Assembly (NCBI GenBank): GCA_049603835.1
Contig: JBMYSZ010000001.1
Span: forward strand, 1-64,000
Source of the DNA: Mangrovicoccus sp049603835
Lineage (GTDB): Bacteria; Pseudomonadota; Alphaproteobacteria; Rhodobacterales; Rhodobacteraceae
Direction: 5' to 3'
Length of the DNA stretch: 64,000 nt
Positions 51,581 to 60,121 of this stretch are shown here, one piece after another. A program made the position numbers and the translations under genes. The notes beneath the pieces are model-generated. The model was given only the letters and a program-made list of their open reading frames with translations. It searched no databases and had not been told where the DNA came from. Each line of letters opens with the position of its first letter. The first letter of the stretch is position 1.

Positions 51581-52297
51581 ATGATAACTGCTGTACTGTT
51601 CGACAAAGACGGTACTCTGTTCGACTATCATGCCAGTTGGAGTGGCTGGGCGCGTCGTTTGTTTTTGGAATTGTCGGAGGGGGATCTCGATAAGGCTCGC
51701 ACTATGGGGGCAGCCACGGGATACGACATGGATCAAAAGCGCTTCGCAGAGGACAGTGTGCTGATTGCGGCGACACCGGGCGAAATCGCCCATGCTTTGC
51801 TGCCTTTCGTGCCAGGGGCGACCCCTGCGTCATTGATAAACAGGATGAATCTGCTATCGGCCCAGGCTGGTCAGGTAGAGGCCGCGCCTTTGAACGAGTT
51901 ACTGACCGAGCTGCGGTCGCGTAATCTGATTTTGGGTGTGGTCACAAATGATGCGCTGCAGCCAACTTTGGCGCATTTGGAAGCCAGCGAAGTCTTGCCG
52001 CTATTTCACGAGGTCATTGGCTGTGACAGCGGGTTTGGGGCAAAGCCGCAGCCTGGCCAGATCAACGAAATTGTCGATCGGCATCAGCTGACCCCGTCTC
52101 GGGTGGTCATGGTCGGAGACAGCCCGCATGACTTGATTGCTGCGCGTGCGGCGGGATGTTTGGCGGTCGGCGTTCTGACCGGTATGGCGCCTCGTCGTCA
52201 ATTGGCGCCGTTAGCAGATGTGGTTTTGCGATCGATTGCGGATCTGCCTGCTTGGCTTGACCAGGTTTCCAGCGGCCAGGCGATTGATGCAGCCTAA
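51581..52297 (+). CDS. HAD-superfamily hydrolase, phosphoglycolate phosphatase-like
   Basis: 238 residues from ATG 51581 (GGGGAGG about 10 nt upstream). HAD motifs: I FDKDGTLFDYH with both Asp, II VVTND, III Lys in FGAKPQPG, IV VVMVGDSPHDLIAA. The helical cap between motifs I and II is the C1 type used by phosphoglycolate phosphatases (Gph) and related sugar-phosphate phosphatases. The actual substrate is uncertain. Confidence 0.88.
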   Translation: MITAVLFDKDGTLFDYHASWSGWARRLFLELSEGDLDKARTMGAATGYDMDQKRFAEDSVLIAATPGEIAHALLPFVPGATPASLINRMNLLSAQAGQVEAAPLNELLTELRSRNLILGVVTNDALQPTLAHLEASEVLPLFHEVIGCDSGFGAKPQPGQINEIVDRHQLTPSRVVMVGDSPHDLIAARAAGCLAVGVLTGMAPRRQLAPLADVVLRSIADLPAWLDQVSSGQAIDAA

Positions 52298-52339
52298 GCT
52301 CGTAACCGTTGTAAACTTCTCAAGTTTTAGCAAAAGACT

Positions 52340-52407
52340 TCGTTGACACTGCCAATTGTTTAGGAGGCTTTAGGCCTCCTTAAAGTACACTTGCCCCATG
52401 GTTGACA
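52340..52407 (+). promoter_or_regulatory. Promoter region with hairpin upstream of the H-NOX gene
   Basis: TTGACA occurs at 52343-52348 and again at 52402-52407. Between them AGGAGGC (52362-52368) and GCCTCCT (52374-52380) form a 7-bp stem with a 5-nt loop and no T-tract. It may end the upstream phosphatase transcript or control the H-NOX operon. Confidence 0.4.
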
Positions 52408-52431
52408 CAGAAGTAACGAGGGTCCGGCGGT

Positions 52432-53016
52432 ATGCACGGTTTAATTAACCGGTCTATACAATGCTTTATTCGCGACACCTATGGGGAACAGGCCTGGAGT
52501 GATATAGCACTTCAGGCGGATTTAGGTGTTCAAGGTTTTGAAGCGATGTTCACATATGAGGACGCTTTGACGGAGCGTACTCTAAACGCAGCGCAGCTTT
52601 ATCTGAAAAAACCACGTGAGGCGCTGCTTGAGGATTTGGGCACTTATCTCGTGTCTCATCCAAATGTGGAATCTTTGCGCCGGCTGTTGCGATTTAGCGG
52701 CGAAACCTTTGTGGATTTCTTGCATTCTTTGGACGAATTGCCGGAAAGGGCTCTCTTGGCTGTGCCGGATTTGGAACTGCCTCGGTTCAGTTTAGAGGAA
52801 CTCGAAGCCGGGGCTTATAGCCTGTCATGCGAATGGCATTTTCCGGGGTTTGCCCATGTCTTGGTTGGCTTGCTGCGGACTTTGGCAGACGACTACGGAA
52901 CGCTCGCTTATTTGGAATTTTCAGGCAGTTCGGCTGGGCGCGAAGATATCACAATCCATTTGTTGGATAGTGGTTTCGCAAGCGGCAGAAGCTTCGATTT
53001 GGCAGCCGGGGCCTAA
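52432..53016 (+). CDS. H-NOX (HNOB) heme nitric-oxide sensor, divergent
   Basis: 194 residues, starting MHGLINRSIQCF as H-NOX proteins do. The proximal heme ligand is His98 in FVDFLHSLDELPE. The region that usually carries YxSxR, which holds the heme propionates (before PGL..HVLVGLL), instead reads C133-E-W-H-F137, so Tyr, Ser and Arg are all replaced. Heme binding may therefore differ from the standard. It lies 4 nt before an HNOBA-GGDEF gene, so its likely role is to sense NO and control c-di-GMP synthesis. Confidence 0.9.
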   Translation: MHGLINRSIQCFIRDTYGEQAWSDIALQADLGVQGFEAMFTYEDALTERTLNAAQLYLKKPREALLEDLGTYLVSHPNVESLRRLLRFSGETFVDFLHSLDELPERALLAVPDLELPRFSLEELEAGAYSLSCEWHFPGFAHVLVGLLRTLADDYGTLAYLEFSGSSAGREDITIHLLDSGFASGRSFDLAAGA

Positions 53017-53020
53017 TATA

Positions 53021-54091
53021 ATGACACAGGCCTTAACGTTACTTCGCGAAAATCTTGATGTCATGATGCCCATGCACATCCAAACAAATGAAGCCGGCAA
53101 AATTTTGCATGTGGGGCCGACCATGGCGAAAATGCGCGCCGCGGAGGATTTGATCGGCCAGGATATCCTAGATATTTTTGAGTTTCGTCTGCCGCGTGTG
53201 CCGGCCACTGCCGCGGATCTGGGAAAATTTTCCGGCTTAAGGCTGCGGCTATCTTTCAAAGATAATCCTACGACAGGGCTGCGGGCGGTGTGTACGCCCA
53301 TGACTAACCCGGCTGGCTATCTGCTGAATTTCAGTTTGGGAATTTCACTTCTCGATGCGCTACGACAATATCCATTGCACTCTGCGGATTTTGCCATCAC
53401 CGATCAAACGCTTGAAATGCTCTATCTGATCGAGGCGAAATCGGCGGCGATGGAAGAGTCGCGCAAACTGAATTCGCGTTTGCAAGGCGCAATGATCGCG
53501 GCGGAGGAGCAGGCCTTTACCGATACACTAACGGGGTTAAAGAACCGGCGCGCTTTGGAATTTGTGCTGAACCGACTGATCGAGCAAGAGCGGCCCTTCA
53601 TCCTGATGGGGATTGATTTAGACTATTTCAAATCGGTCAATGACAGCTATGGCCATGCGGCTGGCGACGCGGTGCTGCAACAAGTGGCGCGCATCATGGT
53701 GGATAGTTCAGAGCCAGAGGACACTTTGGTCCGCACCGGCGGGGATGAATTTTTGATGGTGCTGCCGCGCAAAATCGATCGCGATATTCTGCGCTTTCAG
53801 GCGGAAAATTTGATCCGCCGCATCGAAGAACCAGTGCCGTTCGGCAAATATATGTGCCGTATTTCCGCCAGTGTCGGCATCAGCCTGTCCGAGGGGGGGG
53901 CGAATATTTCCAGTTCCCAATTGATGGAGCAGATGGATCTGGCGCTTTACGCCTCCAAACGCGGTGGGCGCGGGATTGCAACTTTCGCGGGGGATGCACA
54001 GTCGCAAATCCCAGCAGGTGAAACCGGCACCGTACGCACGGATCGCCGCCCCAATGGACCAGCACCACATGCGAGCGCTGATCATGGATAG
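53021..54091 (+). CDS. HNOBA-GGDEF diguanylate cyclase partner of H-NOX
   Basis: 356 residues from ATG 53021. Residues ~15-165 (IQTNEAGKILHVGPTMAKMR, DIFEFRLPRVP, LRAVCTPMTNPAGYLLNFSLGISLLDALRQYPLHSADFAITDQTLEMLYL) resemble the HNOBA domain that binds H-NOX in soluble guanylate cyclases. A helix (AMEESRKLNSRLQGAMIAAEEQA) leads to the GGDEF domain: DTLTGLKNRRALE, DLDYFKSVNDSYGHAAGD and GGDEF at 240-244. At the inhibitory position RxxD the sequence is EPED, so feedback by c-di-GMP is probably lost. The C-terminus is a ~30-residue Pro/Ala/His-rich tail. Confidence 0.88.
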   Translation: MTQALTLLRENLDVMMPMHIQTNEAGKILHVGPTMAKMRAAEDLIGQDILDIFEFRLPRVPATAADLGKFSGLRLRLSFKDNPTTGLRAVCTPMTNPAGYLLNFSLGISLLDALRQYPLHSADFAITDQTLEMLYLIEAKSAAMEESRKLNSRLQGAMIAAEEQAFTDTLTGLKNRRALEFVLNRLIEQERPFILMGIDLDYFKSVNDSYGHAAGDAVLQQVARIMVDSSEPEDTLVRTGGDEFLMVLPRKIDRDILRFQAENLIRRIEEPVPFGKYMCRISASVGISLSEGGANISSSQLMEQMDLALYASKRGGRGIATFAGDAQSQIPAGETGTVRTDRRPNGPAPHASADHG

Positions 54092-54214
54092 GGATAGTGC
54101 CTTTGATACCGGCTTTTAGCGTTTTGAGACAGGATTGACGCGCGTCGTCGCGGCCTTTGCCTAGGCCCGCATGTGAAAGTGATCCTCTATTCCCCTAACC
54201 GTTTTCGAAACGCG

Positions 54215-55297
54215 CTAAGCCAGGGCAGGCGCGGCAGAAACCTCCGCACCGCGCCCCAGCAGACGGCCTTCTTGCAAATCATAATAATGCAGGTCGTCAG
54301 GGCTGAAGCTGAGCCAGGTCTTTCCAGTCGGGAGCGGTAACTCTGCGCTGATATTCGCGGTGATTTCCGTATCGCCCAGGCGACCATGGATCAGTCGATT
54401 GGCGCCCAGTTCTTCAATCGTCTCGATCTGAAAAGGAAGACCGGTATCCTCAGAGGTGATATGCAGCTTTTCGGGCCGAATACCTAGGATCACGGCCCCA
54501 GTTACCGGCGCTTGGAGCGCAATGCTCAGACCGCCAATATTCATCTGACCGCTGGTAAAATCTGCGGGCACCAAATTCATCGGTGGCGCACCAATGAAAC
54601 TGGCCACAAAAGTGGTCTGCGGATGGGCGTAAACCTCTGCCGGGCTGCCGATCTGCTCGATCTGGCCTTGATTAAGAACCACGATCCGGTCGGCCAAGGT
54701 CATCGCCTCCACCTGATCATGGGTCACATAAATCGCCGCCGTGCCCAAGCGCCGCTGCAGGCGTTTGATCTCTAGCCGCATTTGGTTGCGCAGCTTGGCG
54801 TCGAGATTAGACAGCGGCTCATCAAACAGAAAGATCGCCGGGTCGCGCACAATCGCCCGCCCCATCGCCACGCGCTGACGCTGCCCGCCGGAAAGCTGCG
54901 AAGGCTTGCGATCCAAAAACTCGCCGATCTGCAAAAGCTCTGCCGCGTCTTGCACGCGCTTTTCGATCTCTGCCTTGGCCATTTTGCGGTTTTTCAACCC
55001 GTAAGACAGATTTCCGCGCACCGACATATGCGGATAAAGCGCGTAATTCTGAAATACCATGGCGATATTGCGGTCGGCTGGCTCCACAGTATTGACCACA
55101 CGGCCCGCCAGCTCGATCTCACCTTCGGTCACATCCTCTAGCCCGGCCACCATGCGCAGCAGGGTGGATTTCCCGCAGCCCGACGGCCCGACAAAGACGA
55201 CCAGCTCTCCATCTTCTACCGTTACATCAACGCCTTTGACGGCCAAAGCCCCATTCGGATAGCGCTTTACCGCGCCGCGGATATTGAGCGTCGTCAT
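54215..55297 (-). CDS. ugpC: sn-Glycerol-3-phosphate ABC transporter ATP-binding protein
   Basis: 360 residues. MalK/UgpC-type ATPase: Walker A GPSGCGKSTLL, Q-loop MVFQNYALYPHMSV, signature LSGGQRQRVAMGRAI, Walker B FLFDEPLSNLDAKLR, then a C-terminal TOBE regulatory domain. It is last in ugpB-ugpA-ugpE-ugpC and overlaps ugpE by 4 nt. Drives import of glycerol 3-phosphate or glycerophosphodiesters. Confidence 0.94.
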   Translation of the reverse strand: MTTLNIRGAVKRYPNGALAVKGVDVTVEDGELVVFVGPSGCGKSTLLRMVAGLEDVTEGEIELAGRVVNTVEPADRNIAMVFQNYALYPHMSVRGNLSYGLKNRKMAKAEIEKRVQDAAELLQIGEFLDRKPSQLSGGQRQRVAMGRAIVRDPAIFLFDEPLSNLDAKLRNQMRLEIKRLQRRLGTAAIYVTHDQVEAMTLADRIVVLNQGQIEQIGSPAEVYAHPQTTFVASFIGAPPMNLVPADFTSGQMNIGGLSIALQAPVTGAVILGIRPEKLHITSEDTGLPFQIETIEELGANRLIHGRLGDTEITANISAELPLPTGKTWLSFSPDDLHYYDLQEGRLLGRGAEVSAAPALA

Positions 55298-56136
55298 TTC
55301 TCGGACTCCACAAGACCTTTGATAAACATGCGCTGAAACACGATAATCACCAGCGCGGGGGGCAGCATGGCCAGCATCGCCATGGCAAGCGCCTCATTGT
55401 AGTCGGGGATATTGGCCCCGATGAAGACTTGGATCACCTGTTTGATGCCGCGCACCAGGGTGAAATATTCTTCCTGGGTGGTCATCAGCGTGGGCCAAAG
55501 ATATTGGTTCCACCCCACCACAAACATGATGATAAAGATCGCCGCGATCATGGTGCGGGATAGCGGCACGAGGATATCCCAGAAAAATTTCAACGGCCCG
55601 GCGCCATCGATCCGTGCGGCTTCGACTAGTTCATCAGGGATTGATCGGAAGAATTGCCGGAAAAAGAAGGTGCCCGTGGCCGAGGCGATCAGCGGTAGGA
55701 TCAGCCCGGTATAGGTGTTGATTAGCCCGAGCCCCTGGACCACCTCATAAGAGGGCAGGATCCGCACTTCGAGCGGCATCAGGAGCGTCGCGAAAATCAC
55801 CCAAAAGAAGAAACCCGCCAGGGGAAAGCGGAAATAGACGATCGCATAAGCGGCGAGCATCGAGACGATGATTTTGCCAATCGCAAAACCGAGCCCCAAA
55901 ATCAGCGAATTTTTCGCCATGGATAGCCCGGTGACCTTGCCGGAAAAGCCGCTTTTTTGCGTTAGAACGGTTTCATATGTCTCAAGAAAATGGCCTCCCC
56001 AACCCAGCTGCATGCCATTGCGGTGGATATATTCTGGCAAGAAGGAGGAGGTGGTAAAGGCCACAACCAGCGGCCCCATCATCAGAAAAACGCCAAAGAG
56101 CAAAACGGCGTGGTGATACCAGTGAGTTTTCAGCAT
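55294..56136 (-). CDS. ugpE: sn-Glycerol-3-phosphate ABC transporter permease UgpE
   Basis: 280 residues with six membrane helices. The EAA loop reads ELVEAARIDGAGPLKFFWDILVPLSR, and VGWNQYLWPTLMTTQEEYFTLVRGIKQ is characteristic of UgpE. It lies 7 nt after ugpA and overlaps ugpC. Forms the membrane channel together with UgpA. Confidence 0.94.
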   Translation of the reverse strand: MLKTHWYHHAVLLFGVFLMMGPLVVAFTTSSFLPEYIHRNGMQLGWGGHFLETYETVLTQKSGFSGKVTGLSMAKNSLILGLGFAIGKIIVSMLAAYAIVYFRFPLAGFFFWVIFATLLMPLEVRILPSYEVVQGLGLINTYTGLILPLIASATGTFFFRQFFRSIPDELVEAARIDGAGPLKFFWDILVPLSRTMIAAIFIIMFVVGWNQYLWPTLMTTQEEYFTLVRGIKQVIQVFIGANIPDYNEALAMAMLAMLPPALVIIVFQRMFIKGLVESEK

Positions 56137-56143
56137 ATCCGCC

Positions 56144-57025
56144 TCACGAATAATGGACCCGGCGCTCTATCAGCCGGAATTGCACCACGGTCAGGGCCAT
56201 CACCAGGATCATCAAGATCACTGATTGCGCTGCCGAGCCGCCCAAATCATTGCCGCGAAACCCATCGAGATAGACTTTATAGACCAAAGTCGCCGGGTTA
56301 TTCGCGGGCTCGCCCTTCACCATCAGATCGATAACCCCGAAGGTCTCGAAAAACGCATAGGTGATATTGAGCACCAAGAGGAAAAAGCTGGTGGGGGCGA
56401 GAAGCGGAAAGATGATCGTCCAAAAGCGGCGGCTCTCGCTGCGGCAATCGATGCTCGCGGCTTCCTTCACCGAATTGGGGATCGATTGCAGCCCCGACAG
56501 GAAGAAGATGAAATTATAGGGGATTTGTTTCCAAGTGGCGACGATGGTCATGGCGGTAGCCGTGTCGACGTAATTCACTCCCACGCGCATATCCCAGCCG
56601 AGAAAGCGGAAAAACTCGATAATCGGGCCAATATGCTGATCAAAAAGCATGATGCCCACCAAGCCCGCCACTGGCGGCGCGATGGCATAAACCCACATGA
56701 GCAGGGTTTTATAGGGGCCTTGCCCGCGCAGCACCGTATCGGCGGAAACAGCGAGCCAAAGCCCGAAAAGTAGCGAGAGAAAGGCAACGCAGGCGGTAAA
56801 GATGGCGGTAAACCAAGCGCTACGTTTGTAATCCGAGCGGGTCACCGCATCCACGTAATTATCTAAGCCGACAAAGGTTTTCCGGCCGAAAAACGGATCC
56901 TCCAGGAAAAAGGAGGAATAGACCGCCTCGCCCGCAGGCCACAAGAAAAAGACAATGATAATACCCATTTGCGGCACTAGCAGCAGATAGGGCAGCCATG
57001 GATTGGTAAAGACTGACTTTTTCAT
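56144..57025 (-). CDS. ugpA: sn-Glycerol-3-phosphate ABC transporter permease UgpA
   Basis: 293 residues from ATG 57025 (MKKSVFTNPWLPYLLLVPQ). A GTG at 57049 would add eight residues; neither has a strong SD. Six helices, with PAGEAVYSSFFLEDPFFGRKTFVGLDNY near the N-terminus and the EAA loop SVKEAASIDCRSESRRFWTIIFPLLAP. The EAA Gly of the usual DGA is Cys-Arg here (IDCRSES), a small deviation. It is separated from ugpB by 83 nt with a stem-loop. Confidence 0.93.
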   Translation of the reverse strand: MKKSVFTNPWLPYLLLVPQMGIIIVFFLWPAGEAVYSSFFLEDPFFGRKTFVGLDNYVDAVTRSDYKRSAWFTAIFTACVAFLSLLFGLWLAVSADTVLRGQGPYKTLLMWVYAIAPPVAGLVGIMLFDQHIGPIIEFFRFLGWDMRVGVNYVDTATAMTIVATWKQIPYNFIFFLSGLQSIPNSVKEAASIDCRSESRRFWTIIFPLLAPTSFFLLVLNITYAFFETFGVIDLMVKGEPANNPATLVYKVYLDGFRGNDLGGSAAQSVILMILVMALTVVQFRLIERRVHYS

Positions 57026-57066
57026 GGGGTCTTGGGCTTTCTGATACACACAAGCACAGCAGGCGA

Positions 57067-57093
57067 AAATCGGGGGCAGCCGCGCCGCCCCCG
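57067..57093 (-). terminator. Stem-loop between ugpB and ugpA
   Basis: On the minus strand CGGGGGC (57093-57087) pairs with GCCCCCG (57077-57071), followed by ATTTTCG. It may partly terminate after ugpB or protect its mRNA. Confidence 0.6.
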
Positions 57094-57108
57094 AAGGATT
57101 GAAAGGCC

Positions 57109-58407
57109 TTAGCTTGCGGTTTTGGCGAAACGCGCCAAGAACTGGTTGCCTTCTTCGGTGATGGTTTTGAAAGCGTCTTCAACAGAAGTTTCGCCCGAGA
57201 AAATGCGGGAGAATTCGCGGTTCATCACGTCACGGATCTGCGGGTAGAAGCCCAGGCGATAGCCTTTGGTCCATTCGCCGGCCGGCAGGGTCAGCTGTTT
57301 GATGCCAATTTCAGCTTGCGGGGTGGTTTCATAATACCCGTCTGCTTTCGCCATTTCGTAAGCAGCTTCGGTGACCGGCACATAGCCGGTTTCTTTATGC
57401 CAGTAATACTGGATTTCCGGCGAAGTCAGGAAGCGGAAGAATTCAGCAGTTGCTTTGTTTTCTTCGGCCGGGTGACCCGACATAGCGAAAAGAGCTGCGC
57501 CGCCGATAAAGGTCTGCTTCGGCTCGGTGGTCACGCTTTCCCAGTAAGGCAGGAAGGTCGCGTTGAACTCGAATTGCGCCGATTTTTTCAGACCACCGAA
57601 AGAGCCCGAAGAGCCCATCCACATGGCAACTTCTTCATTTTCGAACGGAGCCTGGTTATCCGCCCAGCCCGCGCCATAATAGCCGTAATAGCCATCATCG
57701 AGCCATTTTTTGGCGGCGGTGAAATGGTGCTGGATCGCATCGCTATCGATGGTCAGCTGAGCATCCATTCCGTCATAGCCGTTGTTCGCGGTGGCGAATT
57801 GTAGATTGTGGCGCGACAGGAAGTTCTCGGCCCAGATCCACGGCGCATGGGATTGCGCGAGCGGAACGTAGCCTGCGGCTTTCAGAGCCGGCGCGGTCAC
57901 GGTTTCGAATTCTTCATAGGTTTTCGGCGGGGTGACGCCCGCTTTTTCCAGAGCCGCTACATTATAATAGAGGATCGGGGAAGACGAGTTGAACGGCATG
58001 CCAACCATATTGCCGTCGCCATCTGCATAGAAATAGCGAACGCCAGAGATATAGTCTTCGATATTGAACGCGATGCCGTTTTCTTCCAGCAGCTGGTGAA
58101 CCGGTACGACAGCGCCCGGTGCGCCGATGATGGTCGCGGAACCTGCGTCAAACACCTGCACAATATTCGGCTGCTCGCCAGCGCGGAACGAGGCGATGGT
58201 GGCGGTCAGGGTTTCTTCGTAATTGCCTTTGTAGATCGGGTTGATCTGGTATTCGTCCTGGCTCTCGTTGAACTTAACGGAGATTTCATTGACGACTTCC
58301 CCCAGACGGCCGCCCATGCCGTGCCACCAGTCGATTTGAACCGGCTCAGCAAAGCTTGCGGTGGCGGTCAGGGCAAAGCCCATCGCCAGCGATACATTCT
58401 TGATCAT
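57109..58407 (-). CDS. ugpB: sn-Glycerol-3-phosphate-binding periplasmic protein
   Basis: 432 residues from ATG 58407 with signal peptide (IKNVSLAMGFALTATASFA). Very UgpB-like: VQIDWWHGMGGRLGEVVNEISVKFNESQ, YKGNYEETLTATIASFRAGEQPNIVQVFDAGSATI and VPVTEAAYEMAK. Captures glycerol 3-phosphate and glycerophosphodiesters, the latter being products of phospholipid breakdown. First gene of the ugpBAEC operon; a Pho-box-like repeat is found at 58493-58521. Confidence 0.94.
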   Translation of the reverse strand: MIKNVSLAMGFALTATASFAEPVQIDWWHGMGGRLGEVVNEISVKFNESQDEYQINPIYKGNYEETLTATIASFRAGEQPNIVQVFDAGSATIIGAPGAVVPVHQLLEENGIAFNIEDYISGVRYFYADGDGNMVGMPFNSSSPILYYNVAALEKAGVTPPKTYEEFETVTAPALKAAGYVPLAQSHAPWIWAENFLSRHNLQFATANNGYDGMDAQLTIDSDAIQHHFTAAKKWLDDGYYGYYGAGWADNQAPFENEEVAMWMGSSGSFGGLKKSAQFEFNATFLPYWESVTTEPKQTFIGGAALFAMSGHPAEENKATAEFFRFLTSPEIQYYWHKETGYVPVTEAAYEMAKADGYYETTPQAEIGIKQLTLPAGEWTKGYRLGFYPQIRDVMNREFSRIFSGETSVEDAFKTITEEGNQFLARFAKTAS

Positions 58408-58492
58408 TGGAATTATCCCATGTGTGAGTTGGACCACTGGACTCCAATGACGGGCGAATTTGACGGGATGCCCAAAGTTTAGCGAAGTTTTC

Positions 58493-58521
58493 GCGACAGA
58501 TTTTTGATGATTTGATGACGG
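58493..58521 (-). promoter_or_regulatory. Pho-box-like repeat upstream of ugpB
   Basis: Read toward ugpB, CCGTCAT, TCATCAA and CTGTCGC follow each other at 11-nt intervals, the spacing of PhoB repeats CTGTCAT-N4. The outer two match 6 and 5 of 7, the middle one only 3. It lies about 86 nt before the ATG. Suggestive only. Confidence 0.35.
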
Positions 58522-58530
58522 GGACGCCGT

Positions 58531-58555
58531 GTAGGGTGGGCAATTTGCCCACCAT
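58531..58555 (+). repeat. Palindromic intergenic repeat, family B (copy 2)
   Basis: GTAGGGTGGGCAA...CACCAT. It differs from the other two copies only at positions 6 and 22, an A-T to G-C swap that keeps the hairpin. Confidence 0.75.
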
Positions 58556-58572
58556 TTGGCGAGGTCTTAGCA

Positions 58573-58597
58573 ATGATGGGCAAATTGCCCATCCTAC
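58573..58597 (-). repeat. Palindromic intergenic repeat, family B (copy 3, inverted)
   Basis: Minus-strand copy identical over 25 nt to the one at 44028-44052. With the copy at 58531-58555 it forms an inverted pair separated by 17 nt, able to make one long hairpin. Confidence 0.75.
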
Positions 58598-58610
58598 GAA
58601 ATTGGCGCCG

Positions 58611-58772
58611 CTAGCTCTTATCTTTGCCCAGGGATGTCACGAAATCATAGGCCACAAGCGCCACGCAAAGCCCAATCACTGCTAGCAAATCCGGCTGCGG
58701 CACATGTATCGCTAAAATTCCAAGAAACCCCAACAGCACAGCAAAGGCGAGGCCTGCCATTATGTATTTCAT
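58611..58772 (-). CDS. Small membrane protein, coupled to amidase
   Basis: 53 residues (MKYIMAGLAFAVLLGFLGIL at the start). Two hydrophobic helices (about 4-22 and 28-46) and a charged end (SLGKDKS). Its ATG shares one base with the amidase stop, so it is translated from the same mRNA as the TRAP-amidase operon. No family recognised; it may help the transporter or be a membrane peptide of its own. Confidence 0.65.
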   Translation of the reverse strand: MKYIMAGLAFAVLLGFLGILAIHVPQPDLLAVIGLCVALVAYDFVTSLGKDKS

Positions 58773-60121
58773 CACGCGTCTCCTTCGCTCAGGCTTTGGG
58801 CCCAATCTTGCAGCCAAGCAGCTGTTCGCAAAAGCCGCCCATCGCTTTCGCGCGGCCCCACCAGCTGCACGCCCATGGGTAGGCCGTTTTCTGCGGTCAG
58901 CAGAGGCAAGCTCACCGCCGGGCATCCGGTAAAGGTCCAAAGCCCGTTGAAAATACTATCGCCGGTGCTGTCTAACCCTTGCGGCGCCGGGCCCAGGGAG
59001 GCGGGGCAGAGGATGGCATCGGCATGCTCAAAGATCTGGCCGAGCCCGGCATAAAGCACCTCGCGCCAATCGCGTGCGGCAAGGTAATCGCGGGCCAAAA
59101 TCCCCGCACCCTCTTGCATGGCCTCTTGGGTTTTTGGCCCAAGCGCATCGAAATGATCGCGGCCATAAATGTAATAATTCCGCGCCATCTCGGCCATATT
59201 GATGATCTGCCTTTGCGCGCTGGCGGCCTCGAAAGGGGCGGGCAGGTCCATTGCAAAGGCCTGGTCGCCCAGGGCTTCGGTCAGCTCGTCTATCGCGTCT
59301 AGCATCTGTGGCTCGGCCCTGTCGGAGCCCGGCAGACGAACCACTGCAAAGCGTGGTGGCAGGGGGGCACCTTTCGCAACCATCGCGGAAAGTCGCGGAT
59401 GGGGGCGGGGGCTACTGGCGGCATCACTCGGATCATAGCCGTAAAGCGCCTCGGCCAACAGAGCAGCATCCGCAGCATTGCGAGCAAAGACGCCCAGCGT
59501 ATCAAGGCTCTGGCTTTGCTGCAAAACACCGCGCCGGGGGATGGCCCCAAAGCTTGGCTTAAAGCCTGTCACGCCGCAAAAGCTCGCGGGGCGGATCACC
59601 GAGCCAGCCGTCTGAGTGCCAATCGCCAGCGGCACCATAGCAGAGGCAACCGCCGCCGCCGGCCCCGAAGAGGAGCCGCCCGGCGTATGGCCCAGATGAT
59701 GCGGATTGCGGGTGGGGCCGGGCTGCAAATAGGCCAGCTCGGTGGTCACGGTTTTACCCATGATTACCGCGCCCTCAGCCTTGAGGCGCTCGACCACGAA
59801 ACTATCGGCCAAAGGCACCCGCCCGCGATCCGCGACGCTGCCATTTTCCGTAAGGATCTGCGCCGTGTCGATGATATCTTTCAGCCCCACCGGCAGCCCA
59901 TGCAGCGCGCCAAGTGGCCGCCCCGCCTGGCGCATCTTATCCATCGCCGCCGCCTGAGCCCGAACAAAGCCCGGATCATGCCAGGCCCAGGCCCGGATCT
60001 CTGGCTCGCGCGCTGCGATCTGCGCCAGATAGGCCTCGGCCACCTCCGCCGCGCTCAGAGCGCCGCTTGCGATCCGGTTGCGCAAAGTCAGCGCATCAAG
60101 GGAAAGGATCTCAGCTGCCAT
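58772..60121 (-). CDS. Amidase (amidase signature family)
   Basis: 449 residues. The Ser-cisSer-Lys triad is visible: Lys in GLPVGLKDIIDT, the Ser-rich loop HTPGGSSSGPAAAVASAMVPLAIGTQTAGSVIRPASFCGV with the nucleophile in TAGSV. Such enzymes release ammonia from amides or from allophanate-like compounds. It overlaps the TRAP dctM gene by 11 nt, so the imported compound may be an amide or its product a keto acid or carboxylate. The exact substrate is not readable. Confidence 0.92.
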   Translation of the reverse strand: MAAEILSLDALTLRNRIASGALSAAEVAEAYLAQIAAREPEIRAWAWHDPGFVRAQAAAMDKMRQAGRPLGALHGLPVGLKDIIDTAQILTENGSVADRGRVPLADSFVVERLKAEGAVIMGKTVTTELAYLQPGPTRNPHHLGHTPGGSSSGPAAAVASAMVPLAIGTQTAGSVIRPASFCGVTGFKPSFGAIPRRGVLQQSQSLDTLGVFARNAADAALLAEALYGYDPSDAASSPRPHPRLSAMVAKGAPLPPRFAVVRLPGSDRAEPQMLDAIDELTEALGDQAFAMDLPAPFEAASAQRQIINMAEMARNYYIYGRDHFDALGPKTQEAMQEGAGILARDYLAARDWREVLYAGLGQIFEHADAILCPASLGPAPQGLDSTGDSIFNGLWTFTGCPAVSLPLLTAENGLPMGVQLVGPRESDGRLLRTAAWLQDWAQSLSEGDA

